Of a stretch of DNA of 64,000 nt, positions 34,497-42,596 are shown in pieces. The notes beneath the pieces were generated by a model. That model was not told where the DNA came from, made no database searches, and saw only the letters and a program-made list of their open reading frames with translations. The position numbers were made by a program, and so were the translations under genes. The DNA is from CBDDDW01 sp965226805 (GTDB lineage Bacteria > Chloroflexota > Dehalococcoidia > Lucifugimonadales > JAGWBF01), in contig CBDDDW010000026.1 in assembly GCA_965226805.1 (NCBI GenBank), positions 186,001 to 250,000 on the forward strand, in the 5' to 3' direction. Numbering within the stretch: the stretch's first letter is position 1; every line of letters begins with the position of its first letter.

Positions 34497-35702
34497 CTAG
34501 CAGTGCCACAAGAGGTGGCCCATCTTCACGCGCTTGGTGTGAAGGTATTCTTTATTCTCTTCGTTGGCGTCCATCTCGATGGGCACATGCTCCACAATTT
34601 CAAGGCCATACCCGGACACGCCTATCACCTTCCTCGGGTTGTTGGTGAGGTGGCGCATCTTGTTCACGTTTAAGTCCTTCAGGATCTGGGCGCCTATTCC
34701 ATAGTGGCGCAGGTCCGACTCGAACCCCAGCTCCTCGTTAGCCTGTATGGTGTCAAGACCATCGTCCTGAAGCTGATAGGCCCGTATCTTGTTGTGGAGC
34801 CCTATGCCTCTCCCTTCCTGGCGCATGTATAGGAAGACGCCCTTTCCTTCCTTACCGATGATGTCCAGCGCTTTCCGTATCTGCTCCCCGCAGTCGCAGC
34901 GGAGGCTTTCAAATACGTCGCCCGTAAGGCACTCGCTGTGGATCCTCACCAGGATGGGCTCGTCCGGCTCCCAGTGGCCCAGTACCAATGCCAGGTGTTC
35001 TCCCGGATCGACAATGCTCTTGTATGCGAGGATCTGAAACTCGCCGTGAGCGGTGGGCAACCGCGCCTCAGCCACCTTCTCTATGAGTTTCTCGTGCCGC
35101 CTTCTATACGAAATGATCTGGGAGATACTGATAATATTTAACTGGTATTCCTGTGAGAATCTCTCCAATTCAGGCATCCGAGCCATAGAGCCATCGGGGC
35201 TCATGATCTCGCAGACTACACCAGCAGGATAGAGGTCGGCCATGCGGGTAAGGTCTACCACCGCCTCGGTGTGGCCCTGACGTGCGAGGACTCCACCTTC
35301 CTGGTAACGCAGAGGAAAGAGGTGCCCGGGCTGGGCGAAGTCCTCAGGCCTAGACTCGGGATCGATGATGGCTTTTACCGTCGCCGCCCTGTCATTCGCG
35401 GATATGCCGGTGGTAGTGCCTTTGTTGTAGTCCACGGAGACGGTAAAGGCTGTGCCGTGTGTTGACGTATTGGGCTTGTTCACCATCAGGGACATCCCGA
35501 GCTCGTCCAGCCTTTCTCCGATAACCGGCATGCATAGAAGGCCTCGGGCGTACTTGACCATGAAGTTGATCGCTTCCGGGGTAACCAACTCCGCCGGCAA
35601 GACAAGGTCGCCCTCGTTCTCGCGCTTCTCGTCGTCTACGACGATGAGGAACTTTCCCTGTTTTACGTCCTCTATAGCCTCTTCTACACTTGCTAGAGGC
35701 AT
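34497..35702 (-). CDS. ribBA: Bifunctional DHBP synthase / GTP cyclohydrolase II
   Basis: A 401-residue fusion serving both entry branches of riboflavin synthesis. The RibB half (1-~200) has VVDDEKRENEGDLVLPAE, the acidic metal-binding loop, and GHTEAVVDL. The RibA half has the zinc motif SECLTGDVFESLRCDCGE (Cys near residues 256, 267, 269) and YMRQEGRGIGL. Start ATG 35702 has GGGAGAT ahead of it. It is the last gene of the leftward ribD-ribE-ribBA group; ribH (lumazine synthase) is not in the window. Confidence 0.95.
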   Translation of the reverse strand: MPLASVEEAIEDVKQGKFLIVVDDEKRENEGDLVLPAELVTPEAINFMVKYARGLLCMPVIGERLDELGMSLMVNKPNTSTHGTAFTVSVDYNKGTTTGISANDRAATVKAIIDPESRPEDFAQPGHLFPLRYQEGGVLARQGHTEAVVDLTRMADLYPAGVVCEIMSPDGSMARMPELERFSQEYQLNIISISQIISYRRRHEKLIEKVAEARLPTAHGEFQILAYKSIVDPGEHLALVLGHWEPDEPILVRIHSECLTGDVFESLRCDCGEQIRKALDIIGKEGKGVFLYMRQEGRGIGLHNKIRAYQLQDDGLDTIQANEELGFESDLRHYGIGAQILKDLNVNKMRHLTNNPRKVIGVSGYGLEIVEHVPIEMDANEENKEYLHTKRVKMGHLLWHC

Positions 35703-35734
35703 ATCTCCCTTTCTCAGCGCAAGTTCGAGGGCTC

Positions 35735-36337
35735 CTACCTCAACCCGAGAAGACTTTCCACATACTTGGCTAGTATGTCGACCTCCAGGTTTACGGCATC
35801 TCCCAGGCGCCTATTCTTCAAGATCGTGTTTTCCAGTGTATACGGTATCACAGAGACGGTGAAGGATGTAGCCATGCTTTTTACCACGGTTAGGCTAATG
35901 CCGTCAACAGCGATAAATCCCTTCTCCACAATGTAGGGCATGAGCTTTTTAGGCGCCCGGAAGCCCATGATAGTCGAGTCACCGTCGGGCTTAACCGAGA
36001 TGATCTTGCCCCTCGCATCTACGTGGCCCTGGACTATATGCCCACCCAATCTATCGCTAACCAGCAGGGGACGTTCCAGGTTCACACCATGGCCAGTCTC
36101 CAGAGAGCCCAGGCTGGTGCGCCGGAGCGTCTCCTGCACCAGGTCGACGCCGAAGCCATCATCGTGGAGGGCTACCACCGTGAGACAGGCGCCGTTCACG
36201 GCGATGCTGTCTCCCAGCTTGAGCAGGTCGTCCCTCACTTTGGTAGCCTTCACCTCAAGGCGACTCACGCCGACGCCATTCGAAAGGGGCTTCAGGTACC
36301 TGACACGCCCCACTTCCTCGATTATGCCTGTGAACAT
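35735..36337 (-). CDS. ribE: Riboflavin synthase alpha chain
   Basis: A 200-residue protein made of two lumazine-binding repeats. The N-terminus MFTGIIEEVGRV is the invariant start of the family, and the second repeat has HIVQGHVDARGKI. It dismutates two lumazines to riboflavin. The start at 36337 is chosen on the MFTGI motif; the frame extends to 36361. One base separates the ribD stop from this ATG, so translation is probably coupled. Confidence 0.95.
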   Translation of the reverse strand: MFTGIIEEVGRVRYLKPLSNGVGVSRLEVKATKVRDDLLKLGDSIAVNGACLTVVALHDDGFGVDLVQETLRRTSLGSLETGHGVNLERPLLVSDRLGGHIVQGHVDARGKIISVKPDGDSTIMGFRAPKKLMPYIVEKGFIAVDGISLTVVKSMATSFTVSVIPYTLENTILKNRRLGDAVNLEVDILAKYVESLLGLR

Positions 36338-36338
36338 G

Positions 36339-37487
36339 TCATCCCGCCCGTCTCTCCACAACGCCCTCGGTCGGAGGCTCCTCTGGGGAAGGGTAGCCTA
36401 CCACAAGAACGTCCTCCTCGATTTGCTGTATCCTTACGCCTTGAAGCGTAGTCGCCAGGGACATCAGTCCGACGCCTTCCCCACCGACGGGTGACGGGGC
36501 GGACCGTCCACCAACTATTTTGGGGCTGATGAACGCCGCCACTTTATCCACCAGACGCCGGTCGAACAGTGTGCCAAGCAACGTGCCGCCGCCTTCAACC
36601 AACAGGCTCACGATTCCCCTTGCCCCCAGCGCTTGAAGGAGAGCATAAGGGTCCACCAACCCTTGTGGCGTCGAAGTCAGGTGGAGGACCTCGGCCCCCG
36701 CCTTTAGCAATGGCGCTACCCTCTTGTCAGGGGCTACAGTGACTGCGATTAACGTCTGCCCTGGCTGCTGAAGAACCCTGGCGTCGGCGCGGGTTCTCGC
36801 CCTACTATCGAGTATGACTCGCAAGGGCTGCCGTTGCTGGGGTATGCCGTCGGCGCCTCGGACCGTCAGCTGAGGATTGTCGTTCAGTATCGTGTTTACC
36901 CCCACCATTATGGCGTCGGAAGTCCTGCGCATTTCCTGTACATAGCCACGTGCCGCCGTGCCAGTGATCCATTTGGAGTCGCCGGTGAAGGTAGCGATCT
37001 TGCCATCCAGGGTCATGGCGTATTTGGCGGTCACAAACGGGATTCCGGTGTTCGCGTGCTTTCCGAAGGCCTCGTAGAGCTCCCTGGCTTCCTCCACCTT
37101 TTCCTCCCCGCCATGGAACACTGCTATTCCCGCCGCCTCCAACTGCTCCAGTCCCCTGCCGTTGACCTGGGGGTTGGGGTCCCTGGCAGCCATGTGCACC
37201 TCCGTCACTCCGGCGGTGATGATGGCTTCGGTGCAAGGAGGCGTGCGGCCTTGGGTGGGGCATGGTTCAAGCGTAACGAACAGAGAGGCGCCCTGAGAGC
37301 GGTCCCCAGCCATCTTCAGGGCCATAACTTCGGCATGGCTCTGGCCGGGAGGCAGGGTAAAGCCCTCACCAACCACTCCACCGTCCTTGACCAGCACCGC
37401 GCCAACGGCTGGATTGGGGCTTGTGGTCCCCATCACCTGCCTGGCCAGCGACAGGGCTCGTTTCATGTAGTTTTCCGTGGGACTCAT
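36339..37487 (-). CDS. ribD: Bifunctional pyrimidine deaminase/reductase RibD
   Basis: A 382-residue fusion. The deaminase domain (1-~145) has the zinc motifs HAEVMAL and PCPTQGRTPPC. The reductase domain follows with FVTAKYAMTLDGKIAT, GVNTILNDNPQLTVR and LVEGGGTLLGTLFD. It carries out the second and third steps of the pathway. It is the first gene of the group; a consensus promoter lies 22 bp upstream of the likely transcript start. C-terminal extension after about residue 350 is poorly conserved. Confidence 0.95.
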   Translation of the reverse strand: MSPTENYMKRALSLARQVMGTTSPNPAVGAVLVKDGGVVGEGFTLPPGQSHAEVMALKMAGDRSQGASLFVTLEPCPTQGRTPPCTEAIITAGVTEVHMAARDPNPQVNGRGLEQLEAAGIAVFHGGEEKVEEARELYEAFGKHANTGIPFVTAKYAMTLDGKIATFTGDSKWITGTAARGYVQEMRRTSDAIMVGVNTILNDNPQLTVRGADGIPQQRQPLRVILDSRARTRADARVLQQPGQTLIAVTVAPDKRVAPLLKAGAEVLHLTSTPQGLVDPYALLQALGARGIVSLLVEGGGTLLGTLFDRRLVDKVAAFISPKIVGGRSAPSPVGGEGVGLMSLATTLQGVRIQQIEEDVLVVGYPSPEEPPTEGVVERRAG

Positions 37488-37515
37488 GGAGAGGTTGACT
37501 GCACCTACACGCCTA

Positions 37516-37544
37516 ATTGTGGAGAGAAAACCCTATGTTGTCAA
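37516..37544 (-). promoter_or_regulatory. Proximal ribD promoter
   Basis: On the minus strand TTGACA (37544-37539), 17 bp, CACAAT (37521-37516). The expected start near 37509 gives a leader of about 22 nt before ribD. Confidence 0.6.
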
Positions 37545-37676
37545 CGCGTATTAGCCAACGCCCATTACGAGGCTGCTGTGCCCAGGTGGCGGCACCGGGT
37601 GTCACTTCTCACGCTGCCGAGTGGCGGGGGTGCGTTACGCTTTGCTTGCCTACACGCCCACCAGCTTCTGAGGGCC

Positions 37677-37704
37677 ATTATACTGCCCCGCCGATGGGCG
37701 TCAA
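37677..37704 (-). promoter_or_regulatory. Distal ribD promoter, long leader
   Basis: On the minus strand TTGACG (37704-37699), 16 bp, TATAAT (37682-37677), just past the dcd stop. Transcripts would have a leader of about 180 nt before ribD. The leader is rich in possible stems (GTGGGCG..., AAAGCGTAACGCACC), but lacks the conserved FMN-riboswitch blocks. Confidence 0.55.
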
Positions 37705-37715
37705 TATGAGTCTTC

Positions 37716-38309
37716 TCATGGGCGCTTTGGCGCTCGGCGTCTCCTGGGTTCGAAATTGCGGTAGTATCTGCTGGGTTCCGGTTCCGCCTGGTCCTGGTAC
37801 TTGCTATCGAGCCCCTTGCTGCCGTAGGGGTGCATAGCGGAGGTCGTCAGCTGCAGAAAGGATATCTGGGATATCCTCATGCCGTAATACAGGGTTATGG
37901 GCAGCGCGGATACGTTACTCAGTTCCAGCGTGAGGTGTCCCCTCCAACCCGGGTCGACCCACCCCGCCGTCGAATGAACCAACAGCCCGAGCCTGCCCAA
38001 GGAGCTCTTGCCGTCGAGCCGGGCCGCGAGATCCCCGGGGAGGCAGACCCGCTCTAGGATCACACCCAGTGCGAACTCGTTGGGGTGCAAATAAAATGGG
38101 TTGACCTCGTCGATTTCAACCATCTCGGTCAACTCCGGGAGCTGCTGTTTCACGTCGATGAAAGGCACCGTCGAGTTACGGAAAATGCGCAGCTTCTTTC
38201 CCAGCCGGAGGTCAACGCTGGCGGGCTGTAGAAGCTCCTCGTCCCACGGCTCAATGATGATCCGTTTGGAATCGAGGGCCTCCAGGATGCTTTTGTCACT
38301 CAGCAGCAT
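37716..38309 (-). CDS. dcd: dCTP deaminase
   Basis: A 197-residue trimeric dUTPase-fold enzyme that deaminates dCTP to dUTP. The core DGKSSLGRLGLLVHSTAGWV (near 99-118) is diagnostic, and the block PGWRGHLTLELSN follows it. The N-terminus SDKSILEALDSKRIIIEPW fits. The C-terminus is basic and Pro rich. It lies alone, 227 bp upstream of ribD on the same strand, with its own gap upstream. Some homologues are bifunctional dCTP deaminase/dUTPase; this cannot be settled from sequence by eye. Confidence 0.93.
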   Translation of the reverse strand: MLLSDKSILEALDSKRIIIEPWDEELLQPASVDLRLGKKLRIFRNSTVPFIDVKQQLPELTEMVEIDEVNPFYLHPNEFALGVILERVCLPGDLAARLDGKSSLGRLGLLVHSTAGWVDPGWRGHLTLELSNVSALPITLYYGMRISQISFLQLTTSAMHPYGSKGLDSKYQDQAEPEPSRYYRNFEPRRRRAPKRP

Positions 38310-38405
38310 TGGTGAGTCCTTCAGGACCGCCGAAGGGGGGAGATCCGTCAGCGACCAGTTTACAGGGCACCGGGATAGAGTTCAAGCTAGCCCTCTCGCG
38401 CACAA

Positions 38406-38439
38406 GGAGAGGCCCCGGGTACCGTATCGGGGCCTCTCC
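38406..38439 (-). terminator. Strong hairpin after SIMPL gene
   Basis: GGAGAGGCCCCG (38406-38417) and CGGGGCCTCTCC (38428-38439) pair perfectly over 12 bp with a 10-nt loop. It lies 23 bp past the stop of the SIMPL gene. No T-run follows on the minus strand, so it may be an intrinsic-like or transcript-stabilising stem. Confidence 0.65.
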
Positions 38440-38461
38440 ATCAAGTGCAGCTGAGTGGTCG

Positions 38462-39469
38462 CTACTCGATTGCGAATACCCCTTGGACCATTACCCTTAT
38501 CGTCGACTCTCCTCCGCTGATAGGGGTGGCAATGGCCGCAGCTGCCATCTCTCGGAAGGCCCCGTCTCCGAAATTGTTTATCACCGGCGTGAACCCACCA
38601 CTTTCACTTAGGTAGATGATCTTACCTAGCTGGACGCCCGTCAGGTCGGCGTACTGCTGCGCCTTCTCCAAGAGGGAAGCTACCGCCTTCTCACGGGCCT
38701 CCACCTCCAGGGGCTTGGTGTCCTCCACGGTGAAGCTAATGCCCTGGATTCTCGCCAGGTCGCCTCCGGCCGACGCCAGCTCATCGATTATGACTCCAGC
38801 GCTTCCGAGGTCCCTTATTTTCACGGTTATCTGGTTGCTTACTCTGTACCCAACCAGTTCCTGGCGCTCCCTGAGCCTGTTCCACACGTACTCCGGTGAG
38901 ATATTGAAGAACCGGGTCTTGATGTCCTCGGCCGTGACGCCTCGGTCCGTCAGTACCTGCATCATCTGGTCCATCGCCTGGGCCGCTTGGTTAAGGGCTT
39001 CCCCTACGGTCTTGGCTGTCGCCTCTACGCCGGCACTGAGAATCGCCAGGTCCGGGGTGGCGGTCACCTCCCCAACTCCCGTCACCCAGATGCCCGCCTG
39101 CTGATTCGCGGTATATTGCACCACGGGAGAGGCCTGGCTCCCGACTGCGCCCGAAGAAGTGGACTCCGTTCGAGGCTCTCCCGTCAATCCTTCAGAGGGC
39201 AATGGGGCAGGCTCAAAGCCGGTACCGGACGTGACCGGAGTCGTGGATCCGGCCACGTTCCCAGGCTGATTAACGCCAGGCTCCGGAGATTCCACAGGTG
39301 TCGTCTCAGACCCGCCTCCAGAAGCCTCGGGTGTGGAGGTCGGTGCGATGGTGGCAGCTTTCGTGGTCGCTCCGCAGGCGGCGGCAAAGAGCAAGGTCAG
39401 TACCGTACCGAGGACAAGGACCGTAAGCTTTCCTCTTATACCGGAATATCTTCCGATTGAACGTGCCAT
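38462..39469 (-). CDS. SIMPL-domain (DUF541) lipoprotein
   Basis: A 335-residue secreted lipoprotein. It has a basic N-region (RSIGRYSGIRGK), a hydrophobic stretch, and lipobox LLFAAAC with Cys at about residue 32. A Pro/Ser/Thr/Glu-rich linker runs to about residue 120. The SIMPL domain follows: GVGEVTATPDLAILSAGVEA and KAQQYADLTGVQLGKIIYLS. The function is not well established; homologues are periplasmic or surface proteins. GGAGG lies 6 nt before the ATG. It is downstream of the anti-sigma gene, with a 66-bp gap, and may share its regulon. Confidence 0.88.
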   Translation of the reverse strand: MARSIGRYSGIRGKLTVLVLGTVLTLLFAAACGATTKAATIAPTSTPEASGGGSETTPVESPEPGVNQPGNVAGSTTPVTSGTGFEPAPLPSEGLTGEPRTESTSSGAVGSQASPVVQYTANQQAGIWVTGVGEVTATPDLAILSAGVEATAKTVGEALNQAAQAMDQMMQVLTDRGVTAEDIKTRFFNISPEYVWNRLRERQELVGYRVSNQITVKIRDLGSAGVIIDELASAGGDLARIQGISFTVEDTKPLEVEAREKAVASLLEKAQQYADLTGVQLGKIIYLSESGGFTPVINNFGDGAFREMAAAAIATPISGGESTIRVMVQGVFAIE

Positions 39470-39535
39470 GGTGCACCTCCGTAATGGCTATCTTACTGAC
39501 TAGACGTACCGGGGCGCGAAAAAGTTCCCGTCGGC

Positions 39536-40837
39536 TCAGAGATGAGAGCGACGACGGGCGACGCGCGTCGACCAGAGAACCCATCCCACCAGAAGTGCCG
39601 CGACGCCTGCCAATATTCCTTCCACAACCCTCCATAAGGCGGATGTATCGCCGCCCAGGTCTGCCGAGGGATGGGCCGCCGCCGTCGCAGGTTCCTGAAT
39701 TTCTATGGCCTCCGGCGCGGCCGAGACCTGTTCCAGGCCCGGCTCCGGAGTGGCTTCTGTTTGTGCTGCGACGTTGGTCACGAGCTCGAACCCCTCCGGA
39801 GTCATAGCCTCGCTGGTTGGGACGCTGGTGGGAACGGGAGTAGCAGTAGGAGTCAGAGTAGGCGCAGGTTCTGGCGGAAGGGTACCCTCCGGAGGAAGGG
39901 CGGCTTCCCCAGCCCCGGCTTCAACAACAGGCTTTGGTGGCGAGGTGGCTGGTGTGGACTCAGCTTGTATCTTATCCTCGTCGAGCGTGGTTGCGCCGGA
40001 AGTTGTCGCCTCGGAAGTAGTCTTATCCTCCTGTCTCGACTCTTCCTCTAGAGGTTTGACTGTTGGTGCCATCTCGGCCGGTGCGGCAGCGGCTGGTGCC
40101 GGCGCCTGGCTTTCCGTCGACTCGCTAGGTGGCACTGGGGCCGGGGTCGCATCAGGAGACGCCTCCAGCGGACCGGCCTCCGCCGGCGTAGCTGTCAGGT
40201 CTCTCACCTCGATCGATGCGGAATCCGGCTCGGCATTCGAAACCTGGGTCACTTCAGTCGCGGCCGCCTGCTTAGGAGTGGGGGAAGGCGCCGGGAGTGC
40301 TCCATCGAGCGCTTCTTCTGACGGCAGCTTCGAAACTTCTTCCTCCTCTACCCCCTCCGCCGGCGAAGTCGCCGGAGTGGTCACTACGTCTGCAGGCAGC
40401 GCGGCGCCGGAGGGCGGCCTAGGAGGGGGCGTTGTCTGCAACGCCGCCCCAGCGGTCTGCCTGGAAGTGTCTGGAGTCAGCGTCTCTCCCGAAAGTGAGC
40501 CAGTCAGGTCCGCCGACAGGACCACCGCGAAGAGCAGCACCGCCACCGATGCGGCGGTTCCGTAAGCCCAGGTGGGCACTCGGAATCCCTGAAGGGCCGG
40601 AGCTAGAGCGGGCGACGGAGCCGTCCCCAGGGTGAACACACGGCGTGGGCTAACTCCCGGCACTCTTCTCAGCAGGCCTACAGTATATCCCAGGGATTCG
40701 TACTCCTCCCGGCACCTGGGGCAGGACTCGAGGTGGTACTCTACCCTCCCGGCGTCGGCGGCAGAGAGCCGCCCGTCGAGGTGCTCGGAGAGGACGTCGA
40801 GGCTAATATGTTCTCTATTTCTTTTGAAAATCCACAT
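39536..40837 (-). CDS. Zf-HC2 anti-sigma factor with long extracytoplasmic region
   Basis: A 433-residue protein. Residues 1-60 form a zinc-finger anti-sigma domain: EHLDGRL and, later, HLESCPRCREEY give the HxxxCxxC zinc site. A membrane segment is at about residues 93-113. A long Ala/Pro/Thr/Glu-rich spacer with DUF-like low complexity fills about 120-390. A second hydrophobic segment lies near the C-terminus (LAGVAALLVGWVLW). It should bind an ECF sigma factor, but none is adjacent; an IS1380 begins 75 bp upstream of the ATG and may have cut the operon. An ECF-type promoter lies just ahead. Confidence 0.88.
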   Translation of the reverse strand: MWIFKRNREHISLDVLSEHLDGRLSAADAGRVEYHLESCPRCREEYESLGYTVGLLRRVPGVSPRRVFTLGTAPSPALAPALQGFRVPTWAYGTAASVAVLLFAVVLSADLTGSLSGETLTPDTSRQTAGAALQTTPPPRPPSGAALPADVVTTPATSPAEGVEEEEVSKLPSEEALDGALPAPSPTPKQAAATEVTQVSNAEPDSASIEVRDLTATPAEAGPLEASPDATPAPVPPSESTESQAPAPAAAAPAEMAPTVKPLEEESRQEDKTTSEATTSGATTLDEDKIQAESTPATSPPKPVVEAGAGEAALPPEGTLPPEPAPTLTPTATPVPTSVPTSEAMTPEGFELVTNVAAQTEATPEPGLEQVSAAPEAIEIQEPATAAAHPSADLGGDTSALWRVVEGILAGVAALLVGWVLWSTRVARRRSHL

Positions 40838-40859
40838 GTCTCATCCTGGATTTCCCAGA

Positions 40860-40885
40860 TAGACCCAAGTGGTGATTGGCGTTCC
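40860..40885 (-). promoter_or_regulatory. ECF-type promoter of the anti-sigma gene
   Basis: On the minus strand GGAAC (40885-40881), 16 bp, GTCTA (40864-40860). This is the -35/-10 type used by ECF sigma factors. It lies 23 bp before the anti-sigma ATG, as in autoregulated sigma/anti-sigma pairs. Confidence 0.55.
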
Positions 40886-40911
40886 TGTGATTACTATGAA
40901 TATTCTGATTA

Positions 40912-42431
40912 CTAAACGGATATAATGGGAGTCTATACATTATAATACACCCATGAATATAGGTTCTGGCTTCTGATTACGTAATCGTGTTGGAGGCACC
41001 TTATGGGTGACGACGAAAAGACCCCTCTCAAGCTCGACTTTGACTCCAAAGTTCGCGTGGAGTTTCGCGGTGCTACCATCACCTCAGACGCAGGACTGCT
41101 GGCGTGCAGAGAGCTTGATGACGCCCTAAGCCTGACCGACTCTGCCGACGAATTCCTCAAAGAGAGTCGAACGGGCAAAAACATCCTGCATCAGCTAATC
41201 CCACTGCTGAGACAGTCAGTCTACAGCCGCCTCGCTGGATACGACGACACCAATGATGCCGACCGCCTTTCCCAAGACCCAGCCCTGAGAGTAGTGGTAG
41301 GCTGGAAAGGCCCTGACAGGAACGCGGCCAGCACCAGCGAGATGGGTAGGTTCGAGACGGAGTTGCTGACACAAAAGGAAAACCTCAAGGGCATTGAGCG
41401 GCTGAATGTCGAATGGATAAAACGTGCATTAGCCAAGACCGTACACAGGCGTATCATCCTGGACATCGACAGTTCGGAGAGTCCGGTGCATGGCGAGCAG
41501 GAGGAAGCAGCCTACAACGGCCACTTTGGATGCATGTGCTATCACCCCTTGTTCTGCTTCAACCAGTTTGGAGATTGCGAAGGGGCGGTTCTCAGACCAG
41601 GCAACGTCCACAGCGCCGATGGCTGGAAGGAGTTCATCAATCCCATCGTCGAGCGCTACCTGAAGCTGGCGGTGAGGCTGCTGTTTCGAGCAGACGCTGC
41701 TTTTGCCAAGCCTGAGATTTACGAGTACCTGGAGACAAGGCATATCGGCTACGCCATAAGGCTTCCGGCGAACGAAGTGCTTCAGAAGGAAATAGCTCAC
41801 CTGTTGGTACGGCCTACCGAGTGGCCCTCTCAAAAGCCCATCGTCTCGTATCACGACTTCGTTTATCAGGCCCAGAGTTGGAATGTTCCTCGAAGAGTAG
41901 TGGCCAAGGTGGAGTGGCATCAGGGAGAACTGTTCCCAAGAGTAGGCTTCATCGTAACCAACCTGAGCTATCCAACGAAGGGACTAGTCAGCTTCTACAA
42001 TGGCAGAGGCACAGCAGAGCAGTGGATTAAAGAGGGGAAATACGCCCTCAATTGGACTCGGCTCTCGTGCCATAAGTTCGTGGCTAATCAGGTGAGGCTG
42101 TGGCTATTCATCCTGGCATACAATCTGGGCAACTTCTTCAGAAGGCTGGCTCTGCCAGAAGCGATAAAGAGCTGGTCCCTGACAAGTATTCAGACGAGAC
42201 TCATCAAGATAGGCGGGCGACTGGTGCGTCATGCGAGGAGGCTTGTGTTCCAGCTTGCCGAGGTGATGGTGACCAGGGAGATGTTCGATGAAATGCTGGA
42301 GCGGATAGGGAGACTTCGTTTCAATCCTGGATAGGAGCATGTGTCTGTTAGGGAATCGTGATCATATCGAGGCTGCCCTGAGCAAGGTGCGCGACTTGCA
42401 GCGTGAGGTTCGGTCTGAATAATCCGTTTAG
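40912..42431 (+). mobile_element. IS1380-family insertion sequence
   Basis: CTAAACGGAT (40912-40921) and ATCCGTTTAG (42422-42431) are 10-bp perfect inverted ends around a single transposase gene, total about 1.52 kb. No clear target duplication flanks it. The ends were found by eye and could be a few bases longer. Confidence 0.75.
41003..42334 (+). CDS. IS1380-family transposase
   Basis: A 443-residue DDE transposase. The first Asp lies in ILDIDSSESPVHGEQ (near 156), the second in LLFRADAAFAKPEIY (near 231), and the late Glu in FYNGRGTAEQWIKEGKYALN (near 335), the Y-(2)R-(3)E-(6)K-like signature. The N-terminus DFDSKVRVEFRGATITSDAG is typical for IS1380. GGAGG lies 6 nt before the ATG. It looks intact, so the element may be active. 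Confidence 0.9.
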   Translation: MGDDEKTPLKLDFDSKVRVEFRGATITSDAGLLACRELDDALSLTDSADEFLKESRTGKNILHQLIPLLRQSVYSRLAGYDDTNDADRLSQDPALRVVVGWKGPDRNAASTSEMGRFETELLTQKENLKGIERLNVEWIKRALAKTVHRRIILDIDSSESPVHGEQEEAAYNGHFGCMCYHPLFCFNQFGDCEGAVLRPGNVHSADGWKEFINPIVERYLKLAVRLLFRADAAFAKPEIYEYLETRHIGYAIRLPANEVLQKEIAHLLVRPTEWPSQKPIVSYHDFVYQAQSWNVPRRVVAKVEWHQGELFPRVGFIVTNLSYPTKGLVSFYNGRGTAEQWIKEGKYALNWTRLSCHKFVANQVRLWLFILAYNLGNFFRRLALPEAIKSWSLTSIQTRLIKIGGRLVRHARRLVFQLAEVMVTREMFDEMLERIGRLRFNPG

Positions 42432-42596
42432 AGCCTTTCCCAGTGGTTTGGAGACCCTGTTTCTCTAGATGAAGTGATATTAGCGCGGTTGGTGGCAGTT
42501 GACAACTTCAGCAGGCGATCTTATAGTCTGGACTGTCTCAGGATGGTGTGTTTATGAAAGCACTGGATTCCATCTGGGAAATATCGGTTAAGTAGA

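Noticed and set aside
37488..37676. FMN riboswitch before ribD
   Set aside because: The conserved aptamer blocks of the FMN element are absent; only generic stems are visible.
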